A stretch of 64,000 nucleotides of DNA from Rhipicephalus microplus (lineage: Eukaryota > Arthropoda > Arachnida > Ixodida > Ixodidae): contig NC_134710.1 of NCBI RefSeq assembly GCF_043290135.1, positions 323,118,017 to 323,182,016 on the forward strand. Reading direction: 5' to 3'. Of this stretch, positions 36,575 to 47,477 are shown one piece after another (positions within the stretch are counted from its first letter, which is position 1; each line of letters starts with the position of its first letter). The notes under the pieces are model-generated. The model saw only the letters and a list, made by a program, of their open reading frames with translations. It was not told the origin of the DNA and searched no databases. A program made the translations under genes and the position numbers.

Positions 36575-37190
36575 CGATGTGAGGTGTTACCACACTTGCT
36601 GCACATGCCTGTGCCCTCCCTTTCTCTCTTCTTTCTAACGCCTTCTTCGCCTTCTCCCACCGGCGAAGGCCACCGGCGAAGGCAAAAAAAAAAAAAACGC
36701 TTTTTCAGTAGGAGTTGCTCAAAAGATTTCAAGCTGCATGTGCAGTCTAGCCGCACGCGATCTCCGACGCCAGCGTAGCTCTCACGTCTGCTTCCCCCTC
36801 CTGACGCGCTAAGCTCTCTCTGCGTGATGCCCGTTCTCGGGCCTCTTCGACCGGCTCCCAACTTTTCTATCTTTTTCTTCTTCTGTCACTAACCTGTGCT
36901 ATTTTTTCTGTCTATTTTCCACTATTCTTTTTATCCCTACTTCTTCCCACTGTGCGGTGTCGTCCAAGAGGTGCATTTTTCCCCTTCTCAAGAACTTCTC
37001 ATTAATTAGTGTGGCACCCACAACTTCACTGCGCATGCGCATTCCATCCCACTTTTCTCCCCTCTCATACGCTCCCCATGGAAGTGCGTTGCACGTTTCC
37101 GTCAGACAGGCAGCGTCTGCTTTGTTCTTAGCCTTTGATCGTCGGTCTTGGCGCGTTACACGTTTCCCTGAGAAGGAGCGCCCCTGATTT
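36575..37190. repeat. Pyrimidine-rich dispersed repeat (unit A copy)
   Basis: Contains tgcctgtgccctccctttct, cgcgatctccgacgccagcg and caagaggtgcatttttcccc. The unit B copy (57090-57780) has an extra 85 bp near its left end, bounded by gatgtg repeats. Its resemblance to a common tick repeat is from memory. Confidence 0.45.
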
Positions 37191-38172
37191 TGTTCGCACG
37201 GGTCGACATTCCATGTCTGTGGCGTGTGCGTTGAGGGACCGACTGTTTAACAGTGCAGTGCTGTACACACGGTCAACGTAATTTAGCGATCGTCACCGGC
37301 GGCCTTGGTCAGGCTGGTAGACGTTCTGAATGGTTATGCACCTGTTTAGGACGAGGTAGAAGAGTTTCTGTTGGTGTCGTTAACCATTTCTCAGCGGCAG
37401 CAAATCCACATATGGTTCTCTTTGGTGGAAAATGGTGAAAGTTTTTCAGCCGGGGTGACGGTGATGTTTTCATCGGTGTACGGCTATACGTCAGCACACT
37501 CTACTGCTTAGCTTTTACAGCAGATAGGGCTCAGAATATTCTAAAAAACAGTTCGAAATGGGCAGCGCTAAAAAAAGGTATGAATTAGGAAATGTAGAGT
37601 CATTAGCTTCAGCGACGGGTCGAGAGCAAGAATATCATTTTTTATTCTTTTATTTAGACAGACGGTTTATATTATTCAAATGATTGTGGTCACAATTTAC
37701 AAGCACGAAAAAGGATGAAGACACAATTCGCACCAATACTTTCCAAACTAACGAGTCCGAACAGAAATAAGCTTACCTTTTTCACAATTGACGGCAGTTG
37801 GAAGAAGCGCCGAGCTTCTGACCGCTACAATCTTTTCATCAGAGATGAAAACAGCATTGTTTCGCTTCCTATTGGCTCTGCCTCCTGTTTCCGCCCATTT
37901 AATCATATATTTAAAGAGTAACTGCAGAGTAACTTCAAAATTCGGAAACATCGTTTTGCTCCCACGATGGTCGAATTACGCACAAGATCGCTTACCTTCC
38001 TTGTGGGCAAGAAGCGCTCTTTTTTAGATAACCAGGAGAAATTTGCTCACTGTGAGCAAATATTTGTTGGTGAATCTTTTGTCGCGCGTCGGTAAAAAGA
38101 ACGGGTAAAGTAACCAAATGCTTTGGCTGGTACACGCATTGTATTGATGGGACTGGGTGGGGAGGATTTGTA

Positions 38173-38401
38173 ATTGATTGATTTTTATGTCGGGTTTAAC
38201 GTCCTAAAAGCATCATTCGATTATACGAGCCATCGTAGTGGAGGGCTACGAGAATTTCGACCACCTTGTGTTCTTTAACGTGCACACAAATCTTGGCACA
38301 CGGGCCTACAACATTTCCACCTTCAACGTAAGTGCAGCCGCTTCAGCCGGGATTCAATCCCGCGACCTGCGAGTCAGCTTCCGAGTGCCTTAGTGGCTAG
38401 A
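38173..38401 (-). mobile_element. SINE, minus strand (unit A only)
   Basis: Tail-first copy with the tail (attgattgatttttatgtcg), body (tttcgaccaccttgtgttct) and B-box region (gattcaatcccgcgacctgc). A perfect 13-bp target duplication, gggaggatttgta, lies at 38160-38172 and 38402-38414. Unit B has no insertion at the matching point (about 58750), so this SINE arrived in unit A after the A/B split. Confidence 0.92.
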
Positions 38402-38414
38402 GGGAGGATTTGTA

Positions 38415-39588
38415 GGCAATAGGACGCGTAATAGTAACCGTGTGCTTGCACCAAGGACACGCTGACGTACGCATCAGAAGCAAGTATTTTCCGGGAGCAT
38501 TTGGTAGTAAAAGCGACGCGCTCATTTTGAAGTACTTTTGTACGCCGAATACTAGGGCTTTGGTGCCTAGCTTAAGATCTTTTGTTCCCTTTTGATATCC
38601 AAAGGCTGTAGGTTGTTAACAATCGTAAGATAACCGCAGTATTAACGTGTGTTGTCTTTTGTTTTCGCCAGACTTCGTGTTCTTCAGACGAACGCAGCTG
38701 CATCAAATTGTTCGCAAAAGTGATTATGAGGCGACGAGCCCATTGATGCTGCTCCTCCTGGTTGAGCAAAACTGCACGCGTGTAGCGCAGGCTGCTTCAC
38801 AGACCGTTTCAAATATTCACCTTCAGGCCAATGCAGCAATAAATAAGGTGTCAGCTTGTAACAGACGACCGCAGCGATTGCAGTGTCACACAGCCGCTAA
38901 AGGTGTGCTATCGCGGAGCCTTGCCTTATGCGTTATGCTACACGCTGTTCTTATCCTTCAATACTCGTGGCTCACTGATCGCAGTGATAACAAGGACAAA
39001 AACATACACATTGGAAATGGTGTCATTGCGCGATTGCTCCCCTGTGCGGGTTCCGGCGGCTAACATCCTTTAGAATCGGCGCTAGTTGCCGCTAGAGGCA
39101 CCAAAAGGGAAAGCACTCAGATAAGATGAAACAGCAGTGAACACGTGGCCTTATGTGAGGTGAACGAGAAAGCAAACGACCACTGTTTTCTCGCAACAGA
39201 TATCTCTGTAAATACAGTGCCGAAATTCTACCTTGTGCTCTGGTCGCACATAATTGGAGTTTCGAGCCACATGTGTCAACACAACGGCACTTCTTCTGCT
39301 GGACAGCACAAAAAGTTTGCTCCCGCGAACACGACGATCGCTTCCTTCGCCGGCAGGTTTGGCTAATCTATGCGGCGTGCAGGTCGAGTGAGTTTCAGGA
39401 CTATGGCTCTTAAAGGTGAATGAAGTGGTGTGAAGGTTCAAGAAGATGAAAAAAAGGAAGTTATCTCCCAGAGTGGGCGTGAACTATGCATTTAGGCCAT
39501 CATCATCTCAGTATTTCGTTGCACGGCTCAGCACCAGACATTAGAGAGCGTTGTCCATGGAATGTTAGGGTAACCTATTTTAATCAGG
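38415..39588. other. Right end of unit A
   Basis: It aligns with 58770-60732 of unit B, minus the 0.8-kb insertion there. A 138-codon frame (38647-39063) is not maintained in unit B. No gene is supported. Confidence 0.55.
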
Positions 39589-39822
39589 CCCCCTGCCGGG
39601 GTGGTCTAGTGGATTAGGTACTGGGCTGCTCACCCGCAGGTCGCGGGATTGAATCCCCGCAACCGCGGCTGAATTGCAATAGAGGCATGGCAGCCCGCGT
39701 GCTCAGATCTTGGTGCAACCTAAAGAGCTCCTTGTGGTAGAAATTTTCGGAACCTTTCACTACGGCGTCTCCCATAATTATGTAGTAGTTTTGTGACAAT
39801 AAACCACACATATCTATCAATA
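39589..39822 (+). mobile_element. SINE at the A/B unit junction
   Basis: The head is ctgccggggtggtctagtgg, the B-box region is cgggattgaatccccg, and the body has catggcagcccgcgtgctca and tttcactacggcgtctccc. It shares the ggcagccc body variant with the SINE at 60733, as expected if both descend from one insertion carried by the duplication. Confidence 0.88.
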
Positions 39823-40791
39823 ATTTAGCCAGGAATTTGTTCAGTTTCAATTGCCTCGCTTCTTGCAACTTGCGCTGCATGAAATATTTTTTGCACACCA
39901 AGCGGAAACCACTGTTTTAATTGTATTGCATGTGCAATAGTACGCTATTACTATTAAATGCGACTTTTACTAAAAGCACGTGCAAAGCAATTAATGAAGT
40001 AGATTTTCCCTCAGGGAATGTACATGTATTACACAAGAAGGACGAGAAGAATTGAGAACACGAGCTGTCACACAAGTGGCAAACACGTCTTTGTCAGTTC
40101 GTTATTGATTGCCGGTGGGCTGGTTTGGAAGCGTTGTAACGTGAAAATAAGTGACTCATTTTGTCCCGGTCGTTTTGCACAGTACCTATTTTTTTCTATC
40201 TAAATGAACAACATGCCTTGTAGAGCTACTTTTAAGAGGTATTATGTGCGACAACAACAACAACAATAGCAAGTGCGTTTGTTAAGCTTGCCACAGCACG
40301 TGCTTCAGTAACCACGTGTGCACTAGACATGGACAGAGATACTCCAACTAAAAAAAAAGTATTCCGGAATGCAGATATCGAAATCCAAGCGCTGGAAAGC
40401 ATTAAATATAGATTCTGAGATACTTTGGCCTTGCTGTAACGCTATAATCTCGAAATACTTTTCATAAATAGTAAACATGTAGTCCTGATACAAGAATAGA
40501 CTACTAAAGAAGGCTGATGGTCCACGAAGACATCCCTAGGCGCAGGATAACACTGCCATTTATTTTTCACTGCATTGAGCTTTGCAAGCCAGATCTGACA
40601 TTGTTATCACTAGCGAGCACGAGTGAATAAAAATTTGTGTTCTTTTATTCCGTAGAGACAAGTCTGTGATTAGTGAGATGGTCGTTTCCTTAATTGTAAT
40701 GAAGCTGCACCACTTTGCCAAAGGAGCTGTCATATACGGAACATTGATACGGCCTCAATACTGCCGCGGAATGACGAACGCTCGAGAAAAA

Positions 40792-40975
40792 ATTGGCCCA
40801 AATCTATGTTTTACTGTAAATGTCGTTGAAAGACGATAGTCTTGCGTGTGGAGAGAGTGAACAAAACATTTATTTGATGTTCTGCGCAAGAAAATCGGTG
40901 AATGTTATTCTGAAGGCGCTTCGTTAGAGTGCCTCGAGCGTGTAGCGGAGGTGAACTAGTGCACCTAGTATGGAT
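40792..40975 (+). repeat. Unnamed dispersed repeat, left part (split by LINE)
   Basis: It matches 15405-15590 (ttggcccaaatctatg, gaaagacgatagtcttgcgt, gagagagtgaacaaaac). It starts directly after ctcgagaaaaa, where unit A continues uninterrupted (25917 onward), so the left boundary is defined. The right part resumes at about 45765. Confidence 0.75.
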
Positions 40976-41109
40976 GGATGGATGGATGGATATGGCTGTA
41001 CCCTTTAGATCGGGCGGTGTCTAGCGCCACCAAGCCGTAATACTTAATGAACAAAAAATAGATTTATTTATTTTTTCAAATAGTGAGGTTGAGGATTTCT
41101 TCTTTGCAG

Positions 41110-44100
41110 TGAAGGGTTTAATTTTCACTCGTGCCTTGACTTTAGTCACCAAACAGATAACCTCCTTCTAGTTAATTCTACCCGCTTAAAGTCTATTTTG
41201 CCTTTCCTGTGCCTAAACCCCAGTGCTTTGAAAATCTCTGCGCCATCATCCTGACCTATAGGGTGATGCCCTTTACAGAACATTATCAAGTGTTTGGCAG
41301 TTTCTTCTTCCTCTCCACACGCACTGCATACCGTATGTACCCCTTCGTATTTGGCCCGTTATGTCTTGGTTCGCAATACTCCCGTCCAGGCCTCAAAATG
41401 TAGAGAACCATCCCGAGTAATATCATAGATCCTTCGTTTGGCAATTTCCTGCTTAAAAGTTCGATAGATCTCTAGTGCGAACTTCTTAATCATGCCAATT
41501 CTCCACATTTTGGTCTCAGCTTCCTTCGCCTTCTTCTTAACCGATAATTCTTTTTGATTTGGCCCCTGCTGTTTTCTAATTATTTACCAGTCAATTTTCT
41601 GGTTCGCTTCCTTCATTTTGTATCGACATTCTTCATGTACAAGTGGCTGAATACCTTCCTAGCCAAACGCTCCTCCCCATTTCTCTTAATCGCTTCTCAA
41701 ATTTTATCTTGCTGCTACCTTCCCTGTCTCAAATGATGTCCATCCCATATCACCTTGTACTCCCTGATTTGGTGTCTTCCCGTGAGCTCCTAAGGCAAGC
41801 CTACCTGATTTTACGTTCCTTAATTTCTAATCTTGCTTGATCTCCTGATCTCATGCGCAAGACCGCATTGCCGAACGTCAGACCAGGAACCATGACCCCT
41901 TTCCATACTCCTCTCACAACATCATACCTATTGTGATTCCACAGTGGCCTGTTTTTCATTAACGCTGTATTCCTTGTTACCTTTAGTCGTCACGTATATT
42001 TCGTGTTCCCTCAGGTACTCGGCCCCATTGCTTATCCATACGCCCAGATATTTGTATTTATCTGTTATCTCTAGCGTGACCTCCCGTATTCTAAGCTCAT
42101 ATACCTTCATTGTCATTAAAAATCTTGACTGCTGAATTTTCCTTACTGAATCTGAAATCAAACCTATTTCCCTCATTACCGCAGCTATCTACCAATCTCT
42201 GCAAATCTTCCTTGTTGTTGGCCATTAGCACTATATCACCTGCGTACATCAATGCTGATAGTGCCTGTTCAATGAGTTTTTCTTGTTTGACGAAAAACAG
42301 GTTGAAGCCCAGTCCACTTACCTCTAATTTGGCCGCTAATCCTTGTAGATACATCATGAATAATAAGGGTGACTGGAGGCACCCTGCATAAGCCCTAGTG
42401 TCACCTCTGCAGGCTTGGATACCTGATTTTCCCACTTTATAACTACCTTGTTACCGTTATAGATATCCTTTAATAGATTAGTGACTACAACTTCCACACC
42501 TAGTATGTCAATATTCTCCACAATTCCTCTTGCACCACGCTATCGTACGCTCCCTTGATATCCAAAAATGGTAGCCGCAGAAGCCTGTGTTCATTTTCTG
42601 CTATTTCGATGCACTGCGTGAGTGAGAACAGATTGTCTTCTAGCCTCCTGTGTTTCCGAAACCCATTCTGCAGTTCTCCCATCACCCCCTCATCCTCTAT
42701 TCATGCCTGCAGTCTTTCCTTTATAATCTGCACCACCAGCGTGTAGACCACTGAAGTCACTCTTATAGGACGGTAGTTGTTTATGTCAGCTTTGTCCCCC
42801 TTTCTTTTATAGATCATGCTCATCCTGCTAAGTTTCCATTCAACGGGAACTTCGCCATCGAATATTATTTTGCTCACTGCCTCTCTCAAAGCCCGCTTAG
42901 ACTTCGGACCTAACGTCTTTATCAGCATGATTGGAATGCCATCTGGGCCTGTTGATGTCCTACAAGGAACCCTTTTCTCGGCCCTTTCCCGCTCTCGTTG
43001 TGTAAATGGAGTCATTGCGCTACTTTATTCATCTTTGTCTATTGTGGTGCATAAAGCACTTCTTTGTTGAAATTTTTCTGTCACCCTTGCTCTCATATAT
43101 TCAATAGCTTCATCCCCTTCTAGCCTAGCACCTTGAGCTGTAGTTATAAACCCCTGCTCTGGGCTCGTCTAATTTACTAAGGAGTTTAGATGGTTCCAAA
43201 TTTTTGCAGCTGCTTTTGTATCTTTTATGTGTTGCTGCCAGCCACTGAGCTCCCTTTCTTCTAATCTTTTCATTGATCAGAAGGAATGCATCTCTTCTAC
43301 AACATAAAAAGATTTCCCATTTTCTTTCAACATCATCTCTAGGTTCACCCCGCTGCTTAGCATGTCGGTGTTCCCTAAAGGCTTCCTGACGTTTTGCTAT
43401 GGCTCTCTTAACTTCCTCACTCCACCAACATTTGCGTTTGTGTCTTCTTTTCCGGGGTGACTTGTCCCATGCCTTAGCTCTAGCTCAAAGCCCTTGCTCA
43501 GTCTAATTAGATTCGTGTATGTCCACGCTGTTTTATTGTCCTCAGCGATTAATTTCTCAATTTGTTTATTGGCTATTTCAATTTGCCTTTCTGAATAAAA
43601 GTTTTTTCCTGTAGTTGCTCATCTTGTCTCTTTCCCACTTTCACTGCTCTTCCAAAACTTACCTTGATACGTTTGTGATCACTATCAAAACTTCTGGAGC
43701 CACCTTCATCTATGTGTATTCCCCTGAGCTTATCATACACCCTATGTGACATCAGTGCGTAATCTATCGTCGACTGCAGCCTTCCTACCTCCCATGTTAT
43801 TTGCCCTGCACACTACTCGGCACTGTTGCGAATGATCAAATCAAGCCTTTCACACATATCTATGATCATTTTTCCTGTCGGGTTGGGATACCCATCTATA
43901 TCTTCTATGTGCGCATTCATATCTCCTGATATATTTATCTCGCACTCTCCTCCTAACTGCTGAATGTCCTTTGATATACACTTTACCATTGCCTGGTTTT
44001 CCTCTCCGGCCTTTGCTCCCGTGCACAAGTACATGAAACCAAGGAATGTTATTTGCCCTGCCACTTTCCCTTTTAGCCATAAACGTTCTCGCACTCCTGC

Positions 44101-44480
44101 CTGACCCTTTGCCAGTCTGTACTTTTATTAAAGAATGCCCCAATACCACCCCCTTTCTGCTGCCTTCTGTTCTATTACTATATTCCCGCGCGTAGTCCGG
44201 ATTGTTAGGACTGTTTCAAGTCCCTAAGATGTGTTTCTACAAAGCCGTATAGCATCGGCCTCTCCTCTCTTAGCTGTTCTTCTATCTCTTTTCACTTCAG
44301 CCTGTTCCTACCACCCTGTATGTTACTATATACTATGTCTGAATATGCTCGGCACTCGTGCCTACGTGTATTTCTGCCCCGGACTCTACCTATCTTCGAT
44401 ACTAGTGCCACTTTGGAATCGTATCTGTCCATACCACCTGTTAAAGAGTCTTCCTGGTTGTTTTCCTCGTTACTAGCTAT
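41110..44480 (-). pseudogene. LINE ORF2, endonuclease and reverse transcriptase, broken
   Basis: On the minus strand, in order: an endonuclease/exonuclease/phosphatase domain with NIQGGRNRLK, VETHLRDL, GDMNAHIEDIDG and SDHKRIK; a reverse transcriptase with TGPDGIPIMLIKTLG, NNYRPI, RKHRRLEDNLFSL, FLDIKGAYDSV, GCLQSPLLF and the active-site box as YAGD in place of YADD; and a C-terminal CxxC...HxxxxC finger (CSACGEEEETAKHLIMFC). Several frameshifts and stops split it (for example between 43015 and 42685). The lost second aspartate alone should abolish catalysis. It starts directly after ORF1. Confidence 0.88.
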
Positions 44481-45501
44481 CCTGAACCCCGAAAGGCCCG
44501 CTTGCTTTGCAAAAGAGCTACTGCGCGTCCTGCAAATTGCCAACCCACCTAATGACCTAGCCGCCAATCAAAGTGATTTCTATCTCGTTGAAAGTCACCC
44601 AACCTATGCACCTCTCTGTTTATTTCAACAACCTCAAAGCCTTTTTCTCGACTCATCCGCCATATCTCTTGGTTTGCCTTGACAACCGCTCTTTGCAGGT
44701 TGCTATCACGCACCGGTACCTCCGGTCTCGTGCATATCACTACCTGTACCTGAGCAGAAGTGGCGCGCATGTCATGGACGCCTTTCGCCAGTGTGGTTGC
44801 TAGTCCTGCTCTATCTTCATTTAATACATCGTTTAAACCGGCTGAAATTATCGCGAGGTTTCGTCTATCAGCTGTAGTTTTGAGTTTTGCGCTCGCTTGC
44901 CTCATGACTGCTTCCAGCTTGTGTCCTGGGAACGCCCCTACTGCAACCCTCTTGTAACCTCTTACCCTCTCTTTGATGGCTTCTGTGCATCGATTTAAAT
45001 TCGAGTTTCCGGCGACTATCACATGCTGTGACTTTTCAGCTGGGACGTCTTGCACCTGGAGGTTACTTGCACCTGTGACGCCGGCTGTTTTGTCCCCTCC
45101 CAGCCCCATCACTACTTCGCTGAAGCTGGACCTTGCGACAATGGAACCGGCTGAACCTGTTTTTTCCAAACTTGCTTGCCCTTTCTTCTCCACCGTTCTG
45201 GTTGCCTGTTCCTTACTGTTCTCTCCGTAGGCTGCTCCTTTATTCACCTTGGCTAGTGCTTCCTCGGCGGACTTCAGTCTTTCTCCCATTGCCCTCGTTT
45301 TCTCTTGCTCTGTCACCAACGTATTATCGAGCTCGGTGATTCTCATCAGCAGTTCACTCTGGGCAACCATCATTTTCTCCATTTTCTCCTCGACCTCACA
45401 TTGCTACACTTCGCGTCAGCCTCTTCTCCATCCGCTTCTACACTTGGGTCCACTTTCAAACCCTGCCCACATTCTGAACACTTAACAGTCTTTTTATTCA
45501 T
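44477..45501 (-). pseudogene. LINE ORF1 with SGNH-hydrolase-like domain, broken
   Basis: The first methionine is at 45501 on the minus strand, followed by a zinc-knuckle-like CSECGQGL and a second Cys cluster. A small indel near 45397 shifts the frame. The main open part (45382-44549, 277 codons) has a coiled coil at residues 1-47. It then has the SGNH-type blocks VIVAGNSN (121-128) and ISAGLND (179-185) and a late His (270). A TAG at 44549-44551 stops it early; the original frame continues 24 codons to 44477. The esterase-like ORF1 fold is known from CR1-group LINEs, and that assignment is inference from motifs. Confidence 0.82.
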
Positions 45502-45745
45502 GTTTTTTTCTGACACCAATTGTCCCTATGACTGGTCTCAGTCGATAATTACAAAACTCAAGCCCTGCCTTACGAAAAAGAGAAAGTCTAAGCTCTACTA
45601 CAAAAATTTGCGTGTTCAATGTACGTGCACCTCCCCCATGGGGGGGGGGGCAAAAGAAAAAAAACAGAAGACAACAAAAAAACAAAATATCTAACGCACA
45701 AACTAATAAATACCTGGTGACTGACCCCCGAAAAAGCCGTACAAT

Positions 45746-46266
45746 AAAATAAGTGCTACAAATATTTTAACTGGCAAGTTAAACACGAGCGCCATCTGGA
45801 GATTATCTTCGATACCATGGCGTGCACGACCGCGAAGACAGATGCGGCCAGTCTCGGAGGTGATAAGGTGTAAAATTAAAAGCAACGGGCAGGTACCACC
45901 ACCATGTCGTCGTAGCAAAGCGTTGGAAACACCTTCTTGAGCATCGCGTTGCACTGTTAGCGCAACGCGACAAACGCTACAGTCCTGAGAGTTACTTGTG
46001 TGTGCCTGTTCTAGTATAAAGGCAGACATTCAAAACATAGACGTGTTGTTATGGTGCCTCAGATGTGCGCAATATTTGCTTTTTTTAATGGACAACCGCA
46101 CAACTATGTACGCTAAACCTTGAGCAGTATTGGTGAGCGCTGCGAATGAGGTTGGCCGTTTGGTGCCGTTGGAGGTATCGTTAAGGCGTACAAACAGACA
46201 AATGTACCGACAGATGGACCAAAACTTTTCCGTCGAAGGTCCCCAAGAAAAAGTATTGTCTTTAAT
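45746..46266 (+). repeat. Unnamed dispersed repeat, right part
   Basis: It matches 15590-16036 (cacgagcgccatctgg, caccaccatgtcgtcgtagc, gcaaagcgttggaaacacc, ttggtgccgtt). Compared with the 15-kb copy it carries about 90 extra bases near 46055-46140. It ends at gtctttaat, after which unit A homology resumes (atgtagggggcagtggcact). Confidence 0.75.
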
Positions 46267-47010
46267 ATGTAGGGGGCAGTGGCACTTGCCTTTACAGACC
46301 ACGAATTTTGCTGGCAGGGTATTACAGTACTGCCTCCGCGAATGTCAGGGCTTCGGGACCTTTGCCGCATATGAAATTCTTGCTTTGTGGAACCCTTCGG
46401 CGCCCCTAAGATAGTGGTAACATACCTTTGCTTGGCTTAGCAACGGTTTTCTGTTTCCCCTTGAGAACATGTCACCTAATTTCTGAAAGAAAGGTAATGA
46501 GGTAGCTCCAACCTGCGCAGTATCGCGATATGTTCGATACATCACAAACGCATTTCACTACTGAGATGCAGATACAATTTTTTTTTCAAAATGAAATGTG
46601 TCCCGATTCAGAAATACAGAGATTGAGAATTATCCCTTATGCACTATCTTAGGTGCCATCGCTATACCAGGGTATTCCGATATTACCCAGTCATGGCATA
46701 CCCACACACATAAGAAACGTTCGCTGAAGCTCTTGAGCGTTCGTAACGACATCAGCGTCTGAAGGATGTAAGTATGTATAGATCGCAATAGATATGTCGG
46801 ATACACTTTGTGCACAGAACCAGAATTCATTCCAAACTTCAACCATTGAAAGCATTCCTGTAGGAATATTTTGGCGATTCCTGGTGCTGATACATTCCTG
46901 AAGTCGACTGACCGATGGCAACAACCTTTGAAAAATAAAAAAATAATTCATTAAAGTAAGTCGATGAAGTTATGTAGAAGTTGTAAGCGTCAGCACTTTG
47001 ATAACGTTGA
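46267..47010. other. Unit B, non-coding, SINE-free site
   Basis: Homologous to 25928-26810 of unit A. Near 46745 it shows the uninterrupted target of the unit A/C SINE. No reading frame is maintained between units. Confidence 0.55.
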
Positions 47011-47023
47011 AGCACCTCTGAAG

Positions 47024-47214
47024 TTGATTGATTGATTGATTAGTGGGGTTTAACGTCCCAAAACTACCATTTGATTATGAGAGACGCCGTATTGGAGGGC
47101 TCCGGAAATTTAGACCACCTGGGGTTCTTTAACGTGCACCCAAATCTGAGTACACGGGCCTACAACATTTCCGCCTCCATCGGAAATGCAGCCGCCACAG
47201 CCGGGATTTGAACC
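47024..47214 (-). mobile_element. SINE 1 of a serial pair (unit B only)
   Basis: Minus-strand copy lacking most of the tRNA head (it stops at ccgggatttgaacc). A perfect 13-bp target duplication, agcacctctgaag, lies at 47011-47023 and 47215-47227. The two tgattgat repeats at the tail are typical of the family. Confidence 0.93.
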
Positions 47215-47227
47215 AGCACCTCTGAAG

Positions 47228-47477
47228 TGTGACGATGATAATGATATGTGGGGTTTAACGTCGCAAAACCACCACATCATTATGAGACACGCTGTAGTGG
47301 AGGGCTTGGGATATTTCGACCACCTGCAGTTTTTCAACGTGCAACCAAATCTGAGCACACTGGCCTACAGCATTTCCGCCTCCATCGGAAATGCAGCTGT
47401 GTCCCCCGGGATTCGATCCCCTGACCTGCGGGTCAGCAGCCGAGTATCTAGCCACTAGGCAACCATGGCGGGGCGTT
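47228..47477 (-). mobile_element. SINE 2 of a serial pair (unit B only)
   Basis: Minus-strand, nearly full-length copy with the B box (gattcgatcccctgacctgc) and head (accatggcggggcg). Its right flank, ctctgaag (47479-47486), repeats the last eight bases of the target duplication of SINE 1. It therefore inserted at, or immediately beside, that duplicated sequence. Confidence 0.9.

Larger units (their letters stand above)
24724..39590. repeat. Segmental array unit A
   Basis: The 14.9-kb block is repeated head to tail as unit B (39591-60732) and partly as unit C (60733 onward). Matching anchors run in the same order: 24970 with 39830 and 60953; 27245 with 47878 and 62388; 31501 with 52010; 34681 with 55196; 38650 with 58990. 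The right end (ttgtccatggaatgtta at about 39550) also precedes unit C (about 60697). The left flank of unit A is instead the satellite, which places the array edge at 24.72 kb. Confidence 0.88.
40976..45745 (-). mobile_element. LINE retrotransposon, about 4.8 kb, minus strand
   Basis: The 3' end carries a short ATCC/GGAT tail (tatggatggatggatggat at 40972-40991 on the plus strand). The 5' region lies near 45745. ORF1 and ORF2 follow in order on the minus strand. It interrupts the repeat 40792-46266. A two-ORF LINE with an SGNH-like ORF1 and a simple-repeat tail fits the CR1/L2 group, but the clade was not tested. Frameshifts and stops in both ORFs make this copy inactive. No clear target duplication was found. 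Confidence 0.88.
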
